A DNA stretch of 64,000 bases from Clytia hemisphaerica. Its lineage: Eukaryota; Cnidaria; Hydrozoa; Leptothecata; Clytiidae. This document shows positions 39,494-49,800 of the stretch, piece after piece. The stretch is from assembly GCA_902728285.1 (NCBI GenBank), contig CACVBU010000904.1:124001-188000 (forward strand), written 5' to 3'. Under the pieces are notes generated by a model. That model was not told where the DNA came from, ran no database searches, and was given only the letters and a program-made list of their open reading frames with translations. The translations under genes were made by a program, and so were the position numbers. Each line of letters starts with the position of its first letter. Position 1 is the first letter of the stretch.

Positions 39494-41241
39494 CTAATCA
39501 TTATTATTAACGTCTAGAACCTCGACGGAATTATCTGCATCGGTGAGTTCCTTTTCCTTTTCCGTTTCTTGTGATGGTTCAATGTCAGCAGCTGCAGGAT
39601 GAATTTTGATGGAGTCTGTTCTTTTAGTATGTGAATCGTCAGGGGCTCCAGCAACAACAGGACATTTTTTCACCGCGTTTCCTCTCGCTGCTTCTTCACG
39701 TTTATTGCCATCTGGGTTGAAAAAGTTGATCAAAAACCGTCGCGATTGTCGATTTTTGTAAAGAAATAAAACGCTGTTCAAAAGTGAGTTTGTATTCATG
39801 AAAAGGAAAATAAAACACGTGATCACACCTAAAGTTTGACTTGATGCATATCTCAAAATCATTGAGTAAGTTAGTAGGTAAGCAATTAAGGGAAGACGAA
39901 AGCTAAAGAATACTGCCAAGTATGCGTATGCCATGTTGACAAGTGGTTTATTCTCGGTAGACAATCTTCGGCTGGTTGCAGAATACTTCTTCAAATGATA
40001 AATACAAACAAAATAACAAATGATTGTAAATGTAAATAAGGTGACATTGATGGGTGCTGTTAAAATTGCGCCCCACCCTTCGCCGATCATTACTGGCCCA
40101 ACAAAATTCAAAATGGTTTGCGCAATGACCAAACATGCTGTTGTTGCCATGACGATTCGATAACGTGTACGATTGAAAACGGTATCATATCGATTGGAAA
40201 ACACGACTCTCATGAATCGATCGAAACCGATAAAACAGATCATGAGGCTTGACGTGTATGAGAAGAGATGTGAGGTGAATTTCATGACGTGCCCAACGAT
40301 ACAATTTAATTGACGGAAATACCTATCGAAGGAAATCGTGTAAAGTCAAAGTGCAACTTTTTCATCAGCTACTTGGCTAAAGCAAACTGAATATAATACA
40401 CGTTTTTTATAAGAACATAAAGCTTCGATGGCCAAAATGTTGAGAACATTTCAAGGCTTTGTGGACTCAAAACACCCGTTTTCTTAGGAAAATGGGTAAA
40501 AATAGTCGCAAAATGGTGAAAATAAGAACATTTTAAGAACATTTTTAGGCTTGAAACCCAAAAAGTTAAGAACATCCAAAGGCTTCAAAAATTTTGGATG
40601 TTCTTATAAAAAAACGTGTAAAGTCAGAAGGAGTCAAAGTGCAACTTTTTCATCAGCCACTTGGCTAAAGCGAACTGAATATGATATAGGAACTAATACT
40701 ATTTTTTGGGTGCAGAATTCCAGCAAAAAGAGACAGTAGAATTAACCTACCCTAGACAAGTACCTTGGGGAAAAAACTTTTCACAAAATTTGTATTCTAA
40801 TTAATTTTGGCTGTTTTCCTTTTTGTCGGAACCCCCTTGGTCGCATATCATATCAGGGTGCTGTCATGGGATTTTACACAACGGCTTTTTGTGTATACAT
40901 AAGGCAAAAATTAAAGAAAATTTGTGAAAAAGAAAAACTTACCATAAAAAAATAATGTAAACCGAATTATTGAAAAGCGCTTCACATCCCTCATTCAATG
41001 ATAATACCATAATCAAAAAAGTGGATTGGTTTGATGTTTGACCTGTTTTCTTGATCAAATAAACCACCAAGAAATTAACACAACTTCCAAATACCAAATA
41101 TATAAAGAAAATAACGGTGAAAACAATTTTTCCATTTTCAGGTATAGCTGTTTGCATACGGTCGTAAACTTGGAAAGAACAATAAGCGAACTGAATCGGG
41201 TCTTGAGTTTTATTCTTCATTGAAGATGAGATATGATCCAT
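39494..41241 (-). CDS. Class A (rhodopsin-family) G protein-coupled receptor
   Basis: Two exons, 41241-40943 and 40322-39494, join through TG|G to 375 residues. Seven membrane segments can be read: TM1 IVFTVIFFIYLVFG with the following CVNF Asn, TM2 STFLIMVLSLNEG, and TM3 opening at the conserved Cys in LNCIVGH and closing with DRF in GFDRFMRV (DRY variant). TM4 is near IVMATTACLVIAQT, TM5 FTFTIICYFVCIYHL, TM6 AYLAVFFSFRLPLIAY and TM7 VITCFIFLFMNTNSLLNSVLF. The TM7 motif is NSVLF where NPxxY is usual, TM2 has Glu where Asp is usual, and the TM6 CWxP is absent, so it is a divergent receptor. An NKT glycosylation site lies in the N-terminus, and the tail is acidic and Glu/Asp-rich. The ATG at 41241 is chosen because the longer frame has no earlier ATG. 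The ligand is unknown. TATA box upstream; AATAAA about 80 bases after the stop. Confidence 0.85.
40341..40690. repeat. Direct duplication flanking a MITE in the GPCR intron
   Basis: A segment of about 54 bases (GTCAAAGTGCAACTTTTTCA ... ACTGAATAT(A/G)ATA) occurs at 40345-40398 and again at 40633-40686. Between them lies a MITE of the TACACGTTTTTT family (40397-40621). CGTGTAAAGTCA, the MITE end plus flank, precedes both copies, so the unit MITE-end plus flank seems to have been duplicated in tandem. Confidence 0.7.
40397..40621. mobile_element. MITE, TACACGTTTTTT family, copy 3
   Basis: It runs from TACACGTTTTTTATAAGAAC to TGTTCTTATAAAAAAACGTG(TA), 225 bp with clear inverted ends and AAGGCTT blocks. 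It lies in the single GPCR intron. Confidence 0.8.
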
Positions 41242-41308
41242 CGTTTTCAGCAAGAGGTGTCCAAAAAATTGTTTCCTTTCTGCCTTCTTGTAATCCACTA
41301 GCGGTCTC

Positions 41309-41320
41309 TTATATATAAAG
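41309..41320 (-). promoter_or_regulatory. TATA box of the GPCR gene
   Basis: On the minus strand CTTTATATATAA lies 68-79 bases before the ATG at 41241, a suitable place for a TATA box with a short 5' UTR. Confidence 0.5.
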
Positions 41321-41974
41321 CCTCTACTTTATTTTATCGCCCAAGGTACCTTATGACCTTATTTAGGCATTGGAAACTAAAGAAAAATGAATTCTATTGT
41401 TCCCTGTTTTGTAAAGTGAAGAGAAACGGCTTGGAATAGAAAATTTGAAGAACAAAAGAAAACAAAAAGAGGGTAGGAAATTCTGTTGATCTAAAATTGA
41501 TTTGGTGAGACAAAAGACATTACATAAAAGATTTTTCACCGGGTTAATCTGTGTAGCGTGAATGGCTTTTTCACTTACACTATTAGTAAATAACAAGAGC
41601 CTCAAACGTGGTATTTTTTTCTCCAAAAAACATGATAAATATCTTCATAAATATTTCCTCCAATTTAAAAGACCTTTTCACTAGCCAGCATCTCTATCTT
41701 TGTTTTTTTGGTTATCTCGATTATCCTTTTGGAAATGATAGTAAACTTTCAAGTCAGGCGAGGTAATCGAGAATGAAAAAAACCTTTTCCGGTTTTTTTA
41801 GTTAAGATTTAGATCTGTGATATGTGTCAATTCTAACATCCTATATCTAGTGTGAAAAATTTCAAGTTGACCACATGCGCCGTTTGTATTTTATCCAAGT
41901 AAGTATTTTACCTTACAGGCTCACTTTCGCTGGCATAATCGCTTTGTCTGATTTCACTAAAGTTGTATGCATCT

Positions 41975-42135
41975 TTTTTTCTCTGCGACGGAGACGGTGT
42001 TTTGCTGTTTTTCCCGTACAAAGCAAAGTAGACAACGACATGTCGCCTTTGGTGACGACCCGTACGGGCAGCCCCGCAACCGTAGCCGTAGAATATCTCC
42101 GATATATAATCTCGCCTATGTTTTTGTATAGAGGA
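41975..42135. other. Unassigned GC-richer island
   Basis: About 160 bases (CTCTGCGACGGAGACGGTG ... GATGCGCGACGTATAG) are clearly richer in G+C and CG than their surroundings. They include GACGACCCGTACGGGCAGC and a TATATAATCTCGCC stretch. No coding frame of note, tRNA or known small RNA is recognised. Confidence 0.35.
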
Positions 42136-42639
42136 TGCGCGACGTATAGAATTAGTGTCCAGTAGTGTCTTTGTGTTTTTGAGTTTTAGAAACCTGATTA
42201 GCCTAATTAGTAAGTTTTATATAAGAGATTTTTATTAAATTTCAGTAGATTTAGATTTGAAATTTAAATGGCTAGAGGTTAATACAAGCATTGAATTTTC
42301 AAACCTTGAAACCAAAATTGAAACAGATCGGCCCAAATTTAGGGTCTCGTATCGGAATTTTGTACACGACTAGCATTCCTTATATCAAAACATATCAGAG
42401 GGGATGCGTGCAGCTATTTTTTTGAGGATTTGCAATATGATAGTTAAAAGCTTTTTCACGCGTTTTTACCTACGATATGAGTGGGTTGAATAGAACCAGA
42501 ACTTTGCTTACCTACTACCTTCTCATTGCTAAAATGTCTTTTGTTTTGCTGATTGAAGTTTCGTCAAAAAAGTGTAATATGCTTTTCGAACCTGGAATGG
42601 ATTGCACGAGGCTTAGAGGGATATTTCTCAGTTCGCATT

Positions 42640-43056
42640 AAAAAAAAATCTTGAAAATAGTGTTTTTTGACCGATTTTCCATCCCAATTTTTCATAGAAA
42701 AACAGCCATAACTTTTGATGCATTAATTTAGAAAATTTTTCCGAAAAATCTAAAATAGTTCAACTCTTTGCAGACAGTTTGAGAAAATTTCAAAACAAAA
42801 AGGTTAATTACCCATGAAAACTTAGCACTTTTTATAAAAGAAGGTGATGCAACATATTATTAACGTCTTTTTAAAGTTCATAACGTCATTTTTGCAATTA
42901 AATTTTTAATTACTCTTGAGCCCTTGAGGGACTTGATTAAAAAGCGATTTATAAGGCAATTCTTTGTTAAAAGTGTTAAAGAACCTAAAACATAACTTTT
43001 ATGTTCAAATACTAAAATCAATTTTCCTAATATGGTCAGAGCCCTTTAATTATAAA
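42640..43056. mobile_element. Partial inverted copy of the TTAA-flanked MITE
   Basis: It ends at the right with TATGGTCAGAGCCCTTTAAT. Its sequence is the reverse complement, with changes, of 43438-43850: both share GTGTTAAAG..CCTAAAACATAA, AAGGTGATGCAACATATTAT and GGTTAATTACCCAT. With that copy it forms an inverted repeat with arms of about 400 bp, separated by about 380 bp. Confidence 0.7.
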
Positions 43057-43437
43057 TTGGTAGAGCAAAAAAAATTACTTCCTCATTATTCCTCACCACG
43101 GAAAAGTCATGTGATGTAAATCAAGCAATTCAACCAAAAATGAAAGGGTTTTTTAGTATAATTTCGAGGGACTGAGAAACAAATTAATTTTGGAATTGTA
43201 GCGTGGTGACAGGGGGGCAACTAATTTTTTTGAAGGGGGCGCCGTAAGACAAGGGTCGAAAAAAGGCGCTCCGATTGCTAATTTTGGAGCCCCTTTAGCT
43301 TTTTACACCTTAGAATTAGCAGTTTCCAGCCAAAAAGAGAAAAAATACCCAAACATTTTCGTACCCGCTTCGTTCACGTCATTTTTACAAAGCTATTTTA
43401 CATTTGAAAGGGGCGGCACCAAAATCCCAACAGCTGC

Positions 43438-44133
43438 TTAAGGGCTCTGACCATAGTCAGAAAATTGATTTTAGTATCTGAACATAAAAGTTATGTTTTA
43501 GATCCTTTAACACTTTTAACAAAGAATTGCCTTTATAAATTGCTTCTTAATCAAACTTAATTGCAAAAATGACGTTATGAACTTTAAAAAGACGTTAATA
43601 ATATGTTGCATCACCTTCTTTTATAAAAAGTGCTAAGTTTTAATGGGTAATTAACCTTTTTGTTTCGAACTTTTTTCAAACTGTCCGCAAAGAATTGAAC
43701 TATTTTAAATTTTGCGGAAAATTTTTCTAAAAAGATGTGTCAAAAGCTATGACTGTTTTTTTAAGCAAAATCCAGATGAAAAATTTATGAAAAACCACTA
43801 TTTTGAAGATTTCGAGACAAAGAAGCATTTACAAAGATTTTCCGCAAAGATTTTTATTGTTCGGTAAAAGATACACCATCTAATGCGAAAAATTTTTCAA
43901 AATGTTTTTTCTTCGCCGAAACTAAGCTCATCAAAGTTGAAATACTCTTCCTCGCAAAAGCCTTCATTTTCTTCTTCATCAATTTTTTCAATGCAATTTT
44001 TGAATTTTCAGATTCAGGAATAGTTTGTTTAACAGAAAATGTAAACATGCCATATTTTTGTTGGTTACATTAGTCAGAAAACACATTTTAAACACGTCAA
44101 TTATGAAAAATTAACTATGGTCAGAGCCCTTAA
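43438..44133. mobile_element. piggyBac-type MITE with TTAA ends
   Basis: TTAAGGGCTCTGACCATAGT at 43438-43457 is mirrored exactly at 44114-44133. TTAA at both edges is the target site of piggyBac transposons. At 696 bp it has no full transposase. Minus-strand frames near 43880-44010 read lysine- or glutamate-rich (for example EEEYFNFDELSFGEE) and end next to AATAAA, possibly a remnant of the parental coding region. The family assignment is inference from the TTAA and the ends. Confidence 0.7.
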
Positions 44134-44671
44134 AGCCGTTTTTTCTAAAAAAATCTTCCTCCGTCAAACTCAGATGATTTTTAGGTTTTTCACAGAGACA
44201 ATAACTGATAGTTCACAGAAAGGGTATACAGTAGCCAGATTTTTCTCTTTACACATACTAATTTACTTTTGTCCAAAGCTCACAGTACGAATGGAATAGC
44301 TGGCAAAAACTTAGCCGCTTACCCATGTGCTCAAAAACACTTTAGCCACTTTCAATTCTTTATTTGCAGAACAAATATACTATTGTTACAAATTCTGACT
44401 TCCTTCGAAATTCAAACACAGCAGATATTGGCAACTTCGAAACCCTTTCCAAGCCTTCCGAAGAAGAAATGAACGGAAATGAATAGCCGTTTTTAACTTA
44501 AAGAAACCGTTAAGTATGCTGAGTCAGCTTTATCATCAAATGTCACCGATATTAAACGATCTTAAGGAGAGGAAATAGACTCCCACTCAACGCAATACTT
44601 GAGAGTTGTTAATTTCTAAATGGGTTGATGATGCACTGCAAACTTTTGACGATGCTTTTTTCACTGCCTTT

Positions 44672-44915
44672 TACACGTTTTTTATAAAAACATTCAACAT
44701 TTTTGAAGCCTTCGAATGTTTTTAACTTTTTGAGGTTCAAGCCTAAAAATGTTCTTAACATGGTCTTATTTTCTCCATTTTCTATGTATTTTTGTCTATT
44801 TTCCTAAGAAATTGGCTGTTTTCGAATTCCCGAAGCCTTAAAATATTCTTCTTATTCTTAACATTTTGGCCAACAACAAAGCCTTATATAGTTTGTTCTT
44901 ATAAAAAAACGTGTA
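44672..44915. mobile_element. MITE, TACACGTTTTTT family, copy 4
   Basis: It runs from TACACGTTTTTTATAAAAAC to TTCTTATAAAAAAACGTGTA, 244 bp, with TTTTGAAGCC, AAGCCT and TTGGCCAACAAC(A)AAGCC blocks, as in the copy at 20442-20712. Confidence 0.8.
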
Positions 44916-45714
44916 TCGACGTGTATTGAGATTTAATTGAAGACTGGAATGATGGTGAAAAGGAATGATGGTGTAGAAAATGGCACTCAGTGGCGTCATG
45001 GTTATCATCGAGGAGCAGGTATCACTATCATTCTGGGGGGGTACTTAGGCAAATGGAGGGTACGGTATGTGCCACCCTTAAGGGTACCTTTTTTGGATTT
45101 CCAAATTCCCGATAACAGGGTCGGAGAAATAGGAAAATTTCAACTTTTTACCCTCGGAAAGATCGAAATTTGGTCAAAATTGGTCAAATTTGTACCGCTA
45201 AGGGTCGTAAAATTCCCTAAATTTCCTCCTTTTTAGTCCCGGTAAGGGTCCAGAGGTCGAAAGTCATGCGGCACCCACCTGTCAGCTCGCAATCCTAGTA
45301 CCCCCTGGGCTAGCATTATACACACATTTTGAATGATTAAATTCACACCTGGAAAACACAGTATCCAAATCGAGTATTCATCAGGCGGGGGGGGCAACCA
45401 ATAAAGTGGGGAGGCTGAAGGCTCAAAATGAGATAAAATTTGCTAGGATTTTGAGGAAAATATTTCACTTGCTCAAAAGTAGGGAGCCTGGAGTCTCCTC
45501 AGTCTCCCCGCTTTCACCGGGCCTGGTATTCATCCAGACCGAAAATACAGTAATTGAGAAGTTGGCAAAATTTGAATATAAATATTCACGAAAATATGAT
45601 TAAAAAATTATGTATTAAAATCTATTATATACAAAGTTTAAAGAAGTCACTTGAACCTAAGATGGACCCCTATAAATGTGCACTCGTTTGATCCATCATG
45701 TGGGAACCACAATT
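44916..45714. other. Repeat-filled intergenic stretch
   Basis: It holds a relative of the CACTGTAAGGGT repeat (about 45035-45300, GGTATGTGCCACCCTTAAGG) and the inverted relative of 36935-37060 (about 45395-45535). No gene is supported. Confidence 0.5.
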
Positions 45715-45715
45715 T

Positions 45716-46112
45716 TTTTTTCCGTACATGGACGAGAGTACCGTACGAAGGGTTGCTAGTAACGGCTCGAATTTCAGTTAGGTTAAAAAAGGGGCAACTT
45801 TACCCCTGTTATAATAACATTACCCCCTTCTTTTTTGTCATTCTATAAGTATTTCCAAATTTTGTAATCTGCTGTGCGAGTGAGGCTCAACGGATAGCGA
45901 GCTGGGTTTCTGATCAGCAACTCTTTCATTTGGTGGGTTCGAACCCCGGTCGGGTCCGATATTTCAAGGTTTAAGATAAGTTTAAGATACTCCCGTCCGT
46001 CGATGATACTCCCGACCGTCAAGATGAGATACTCCCGGCCGTCGATGATATTCCCGATCGTCAATATGAGATATTCCCGACCGTCGATGATACTCCCGTC
46101 CATGTACGGAAA
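45716..46112. mobile_element. Inverted-repeat element with a tRNA-like segment and minisatellite
   Basis: TTTCCGTACATGGACGAGAGT near 45719-45740 faces ACTCCCGTCCATGTACGGAAA near 46091-46111. Within it, 45880-45958 resembles a tRNA on the + strand, with A-box-like TAGCGAGCTGGG and B-box GGTTCGAACCC (a SINE-like head). From 45990 to 46105 a unit of about 42 bases built on ACTCCCGACCGTCGATGAT recurs about 2.5 times. No intact acceptor stem, so it is not a tRNA gene. Confidence 0.65.
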
Positions 46113-46811
46113 ACAAATTTTCACGGGAAACATGTAAGACTAATTTCATTAAGAGTGACTTCTTATGGTAGCATGAAAAGAGAGCAGATTCAAAGTTAAT
46201 TGCCCCTAAACGAAAATACTTTATAATTCAAATTTATAAGCGTGCACAAATTATGAAGTACCATCTTTGGATATTGATGACGTCATCATTCACCGTCATT
46301 CTTTAAAAAAGGGGCCCCTCAATCGTTTTTTCTGCATAATCTTTTAGCTGTCAGTTTTTTTGTGATGATTACCCAAATGGAAAGAAATCATATTCCAATA
46401 GGAAATTCATAGTTCATTATTTCCCGCAACCATCCATTTATACCAGCTCGAATCTCATCATTACGAAAGTTGTTTCAAGTGAAAAGACCATGCTCAACCG
46501 TTCACTCTTCCAAAGTTCGTTAGAAAATTCTTTAAGCCTTTCCGCAGTTTAAGTATAAATCTTTTGGAAGCTGAAAATGAAAAAAAGTTATTTTTTTAAA
46601 GTTTGTCTCAAAAGTATGCAGACACTTTAGTTTTTTAGCAATTTTTCAGCAACTATTTGTGTTATGTTTAAAAGCTAAACACCGTTGGAAAGATTTTTTG
46701 AGGAGAATTATCCGGAAGATAGAAGACTTTAGAAAAATGTTTTTTGAAGAAAAAAAACGCAAATGAATTTAAACGCTAGGAAATTTTCTTGCAAGAAGCG
46801 TGTATCTATAC

Positions 46812-49800
46812 CTGGAGGTCCTGTAGGAATGTAACCTCTTTTATTGATACTCCTAATGTTAGTCAGGTTCAAAGAGCTTGGTAACTTGTATTCAACGTCT
46901 AAATCTTTGACTACTGACTTCATTGGTGCTTCATTTGGATGCCCTGGATGGTCATTTTTATCTGCAAGGAAGTTGTAAGAAGTTGTGAGATATAAAACCT
47001 TTGACGTACAAATGATTATACATAGCCCGGGGTCCACGTAAAGCTTTTTTTATAGACTGGATGGCGCGATTAAGTGACACGGTAGTTATGGTAAATATGC
47101 TTTTGCTTAGGCATAAGACTGTAAAACAGTCCACCAGATTTTCGTTCTTTTTGGAAGGTAAAAACAGTATTATGTTTTTATTTGAGAATAAGGGATTGCA
47201 AATCTGTTATATTGATGTCTGTTTCTCATTTTTGATCGACCGCCGGAGGCGCGCGGTTTCTTTCACAGTGGTACGCTAATCTCGTTTTGCCTCGGCTCAT
47301 TACTTTGTCTACTATTTATTACTTTCGGTTTTTTTAACTAAGATTACCTAGGTGTTTCTCTTTTTTTTCCCTGTTTTCAATGAATAATCTAAAATGTACT
47401 GGAGATGACAAGTAGGCGTTAATAATGTGCGCGCGCTCTTTCGCGAACGTGATGCGTGATGGAAGGCGGTCGTTTCAGTGTGGTTTACATCCACACTGTG
47501 ACCTAGTTATATGTCTTTCAACTCCAAGTAGTTTTATTGTTATTTGGATTTTTAACATTTTCTCTCAAAATGGCGATCTCTACCGTGAAAAGCACAGGTC
47601 GAAATCATATATCGACGCTGTGCCGACCAATCGAGATTCTATTCAGCGTGCAATCAGTGCAAAGAAAAGTAACCATGACGACCATCCAAGATCTTGGATG
47701 AAGTTCAAAGTTGATATTTTTATTTCCGTCGTTGAAATACATTTAAAAATTGTCATCAATGCTTTTTAAAAAAAGTCAGTGATAGAGAATCATAACATAA
47801 AGTCTGTTTATTATTTCGATTCAATTAAAGTGACATTTCCATAATTAAAAGTTTAGTAATTACTGTTATACATTTGGGGATCATGTAGTAAAAGATTTCT
47901 TTCGAAATAAACTCATTTCAACTACACTTGGAGGTTTCTGGGGAATTCGTAAATAGTAAACTGCATACTGATACAGTCTGCTAGACATTAATATGGTAAT
48001 ATTTGCTCTTCATCTTTGAATTTTTCAACAGTGATTAGATTGACACATGCGCGATAAAATTTCTATTATTGGTCTTCAGAGGTTGACATATTCTCAACCT
48101 CTGATATTCAGGGTAGGGAACCTCGCCAGAACGCTCCTAGTCGACTTCACTGGAATCAGCGTTATAACAAATTATCAAAAAGCAAAGTTCAGCCAAAAGT
48201 AGACTCTAGTCTAGATTATACATGGCTCTTAGTTTTTTTACGCCAAATCTATGTCATTTTGGGATATACCGAGTGAACATTAAAACTGTTATGTACTTAA
48301 AATCTCAAGCAAAACTGAAGTCTTTTAATACCCTTCTAAAAAGCTTATATCCATTCAAAAAAATAACTGAAATACTAAAATATTCTTACAAGCTGACTTA
48401 CAATCATCGTGTGGACCATGCATCTGGTACGGTGCATGTGGATGTTGTTCTTGTACGTTATGGTGAAAATCATGGTTCTGGTATTGAGATGGTTCTCCGT
48501 TTGGTGAGTGAGGGAAATCCTGGTCAAACTCACCATCAGGTTCATCTCCATAATTATTTAACATCTCATAATCACCATTATTGTATTGTGGATTTTTCAC
48601 ACTTTTGTCTTGCTTCAAATCGAATGTTCCTTTCCATTTGATCAAGCTGGCCGTCTCTCTTGATTCTCCTGTTAAAGATTACACTTATCAATTCTTAGCA
48701 CTACTCAGGTCTTCTTTCAAGAAGGTCACTACGCTTAAAGGTTTTGTTTTTAAGTAAGAGTGATATCGTTTGCTTACTCAACAATTTTGATTTACATTGA
48801 ATTGACACGGATGTGGAGCAAGATTGGTCAGAAAAGGGAAAAGAAAAACATTTTTTGCTTATATCAGCAGAATATAACAAAAGGCAGACACTGTCCTGAT
48901 ATGAAATATGTGTCTGATATGAAACGGGAACACTTATGTAAAAATAAAACATTTAAATGTATGATATTAGTGAATTTTAGACAGCTGCTGTACAAAATGT
49001 CAATTAATGCATAATCTAGTCAGTTAGCTAAGGTATGATTTTTGTTAAAGACTGAAAAACCTTGAACAAAGGCTTTCTCATCAAGTACAGAAAAATATTT
49101 TCACCATGGTCAGTCATAGCCACAATTAATGGTACAACCCCTGGTAATGGTAACGGCTCTAAAGATAAGACATGCTTTATAGCAGGGGTGTCTCACTAAA
49201 ATAATAAAAAAAGAATCTTGCTTTATGATTTTAAATTTTCCATTTAAACAATGGAAAATCAAAAAAAGGTATATACCTAGCGTGTGGTTTACATCAGAGG
49301 CTTTCAAAGGCATCTTCTTTATGGTAACTTCTGTGCGGTTATCTTTGAAGTGCTTTGTAGTTGTTGCATTCTCTGGAATGCCGCGGATCTCATCCTTTTT
49401 AAGCATTCTCGACGTCGATAATTTTCTATAATTTGCATTTGAGAACTTGGCTGGCGCAGGTGCAGCGGCGTCACCACCCCCGGCGTCTGCTGGTGGGGCA
49501 TCCGCCGGAGGTGCCACAGCATCAGGAGCTGGTGGTGGTGGAGCTGTAGTTGTCGGCGGTGGTGGCGGAGCTATTGTGGGTGGAGGAGTTGCAGGTGTCG
49601 TTGGAGGGGCGGTTGGTGGTGCTGAAGGGGCGGCCGTCGGTTCGGGAGGTGCAGCAGGAGTAGGGTGAATATGAACTGAAAAAACAAGATTTAATAATAA
49701 TATTTACATTTAAGATTTTTTACCTAAATATCTCTATCTACTATCTGAGATTAAATCCCGGGAAGGGCTACTCGATTTCAAAACGACGGTATGTGCCGCG

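Noticed and set aside
41242-41298. N-terminal extension of the GPCR
   Set aside because: The open frame reaches 41298 but has no ATG before 41241, and the TATA box lies just upstream.
45880-45960. tRNA gene
   Set aside because: GGTTCGAACCC is perfect, yet the 5' and 3' ends do not pair and it lies inside an inverted-repeat element; more likely a SINE-like remnant.
45843-46133. Protein with repeated SIIDGREYLILT units
   Set aside because: The repeat is the translation of a 42-base minisatellite plus a tRNA-like segment; no splice sites or conserved family support it.
47425-47769. Plus-strand gene with an open frame of 114 codons
   Set aside because: No ATG context or splice support was found, and two thirds of it belongs to the dispersed 540-base element also present at 63064.
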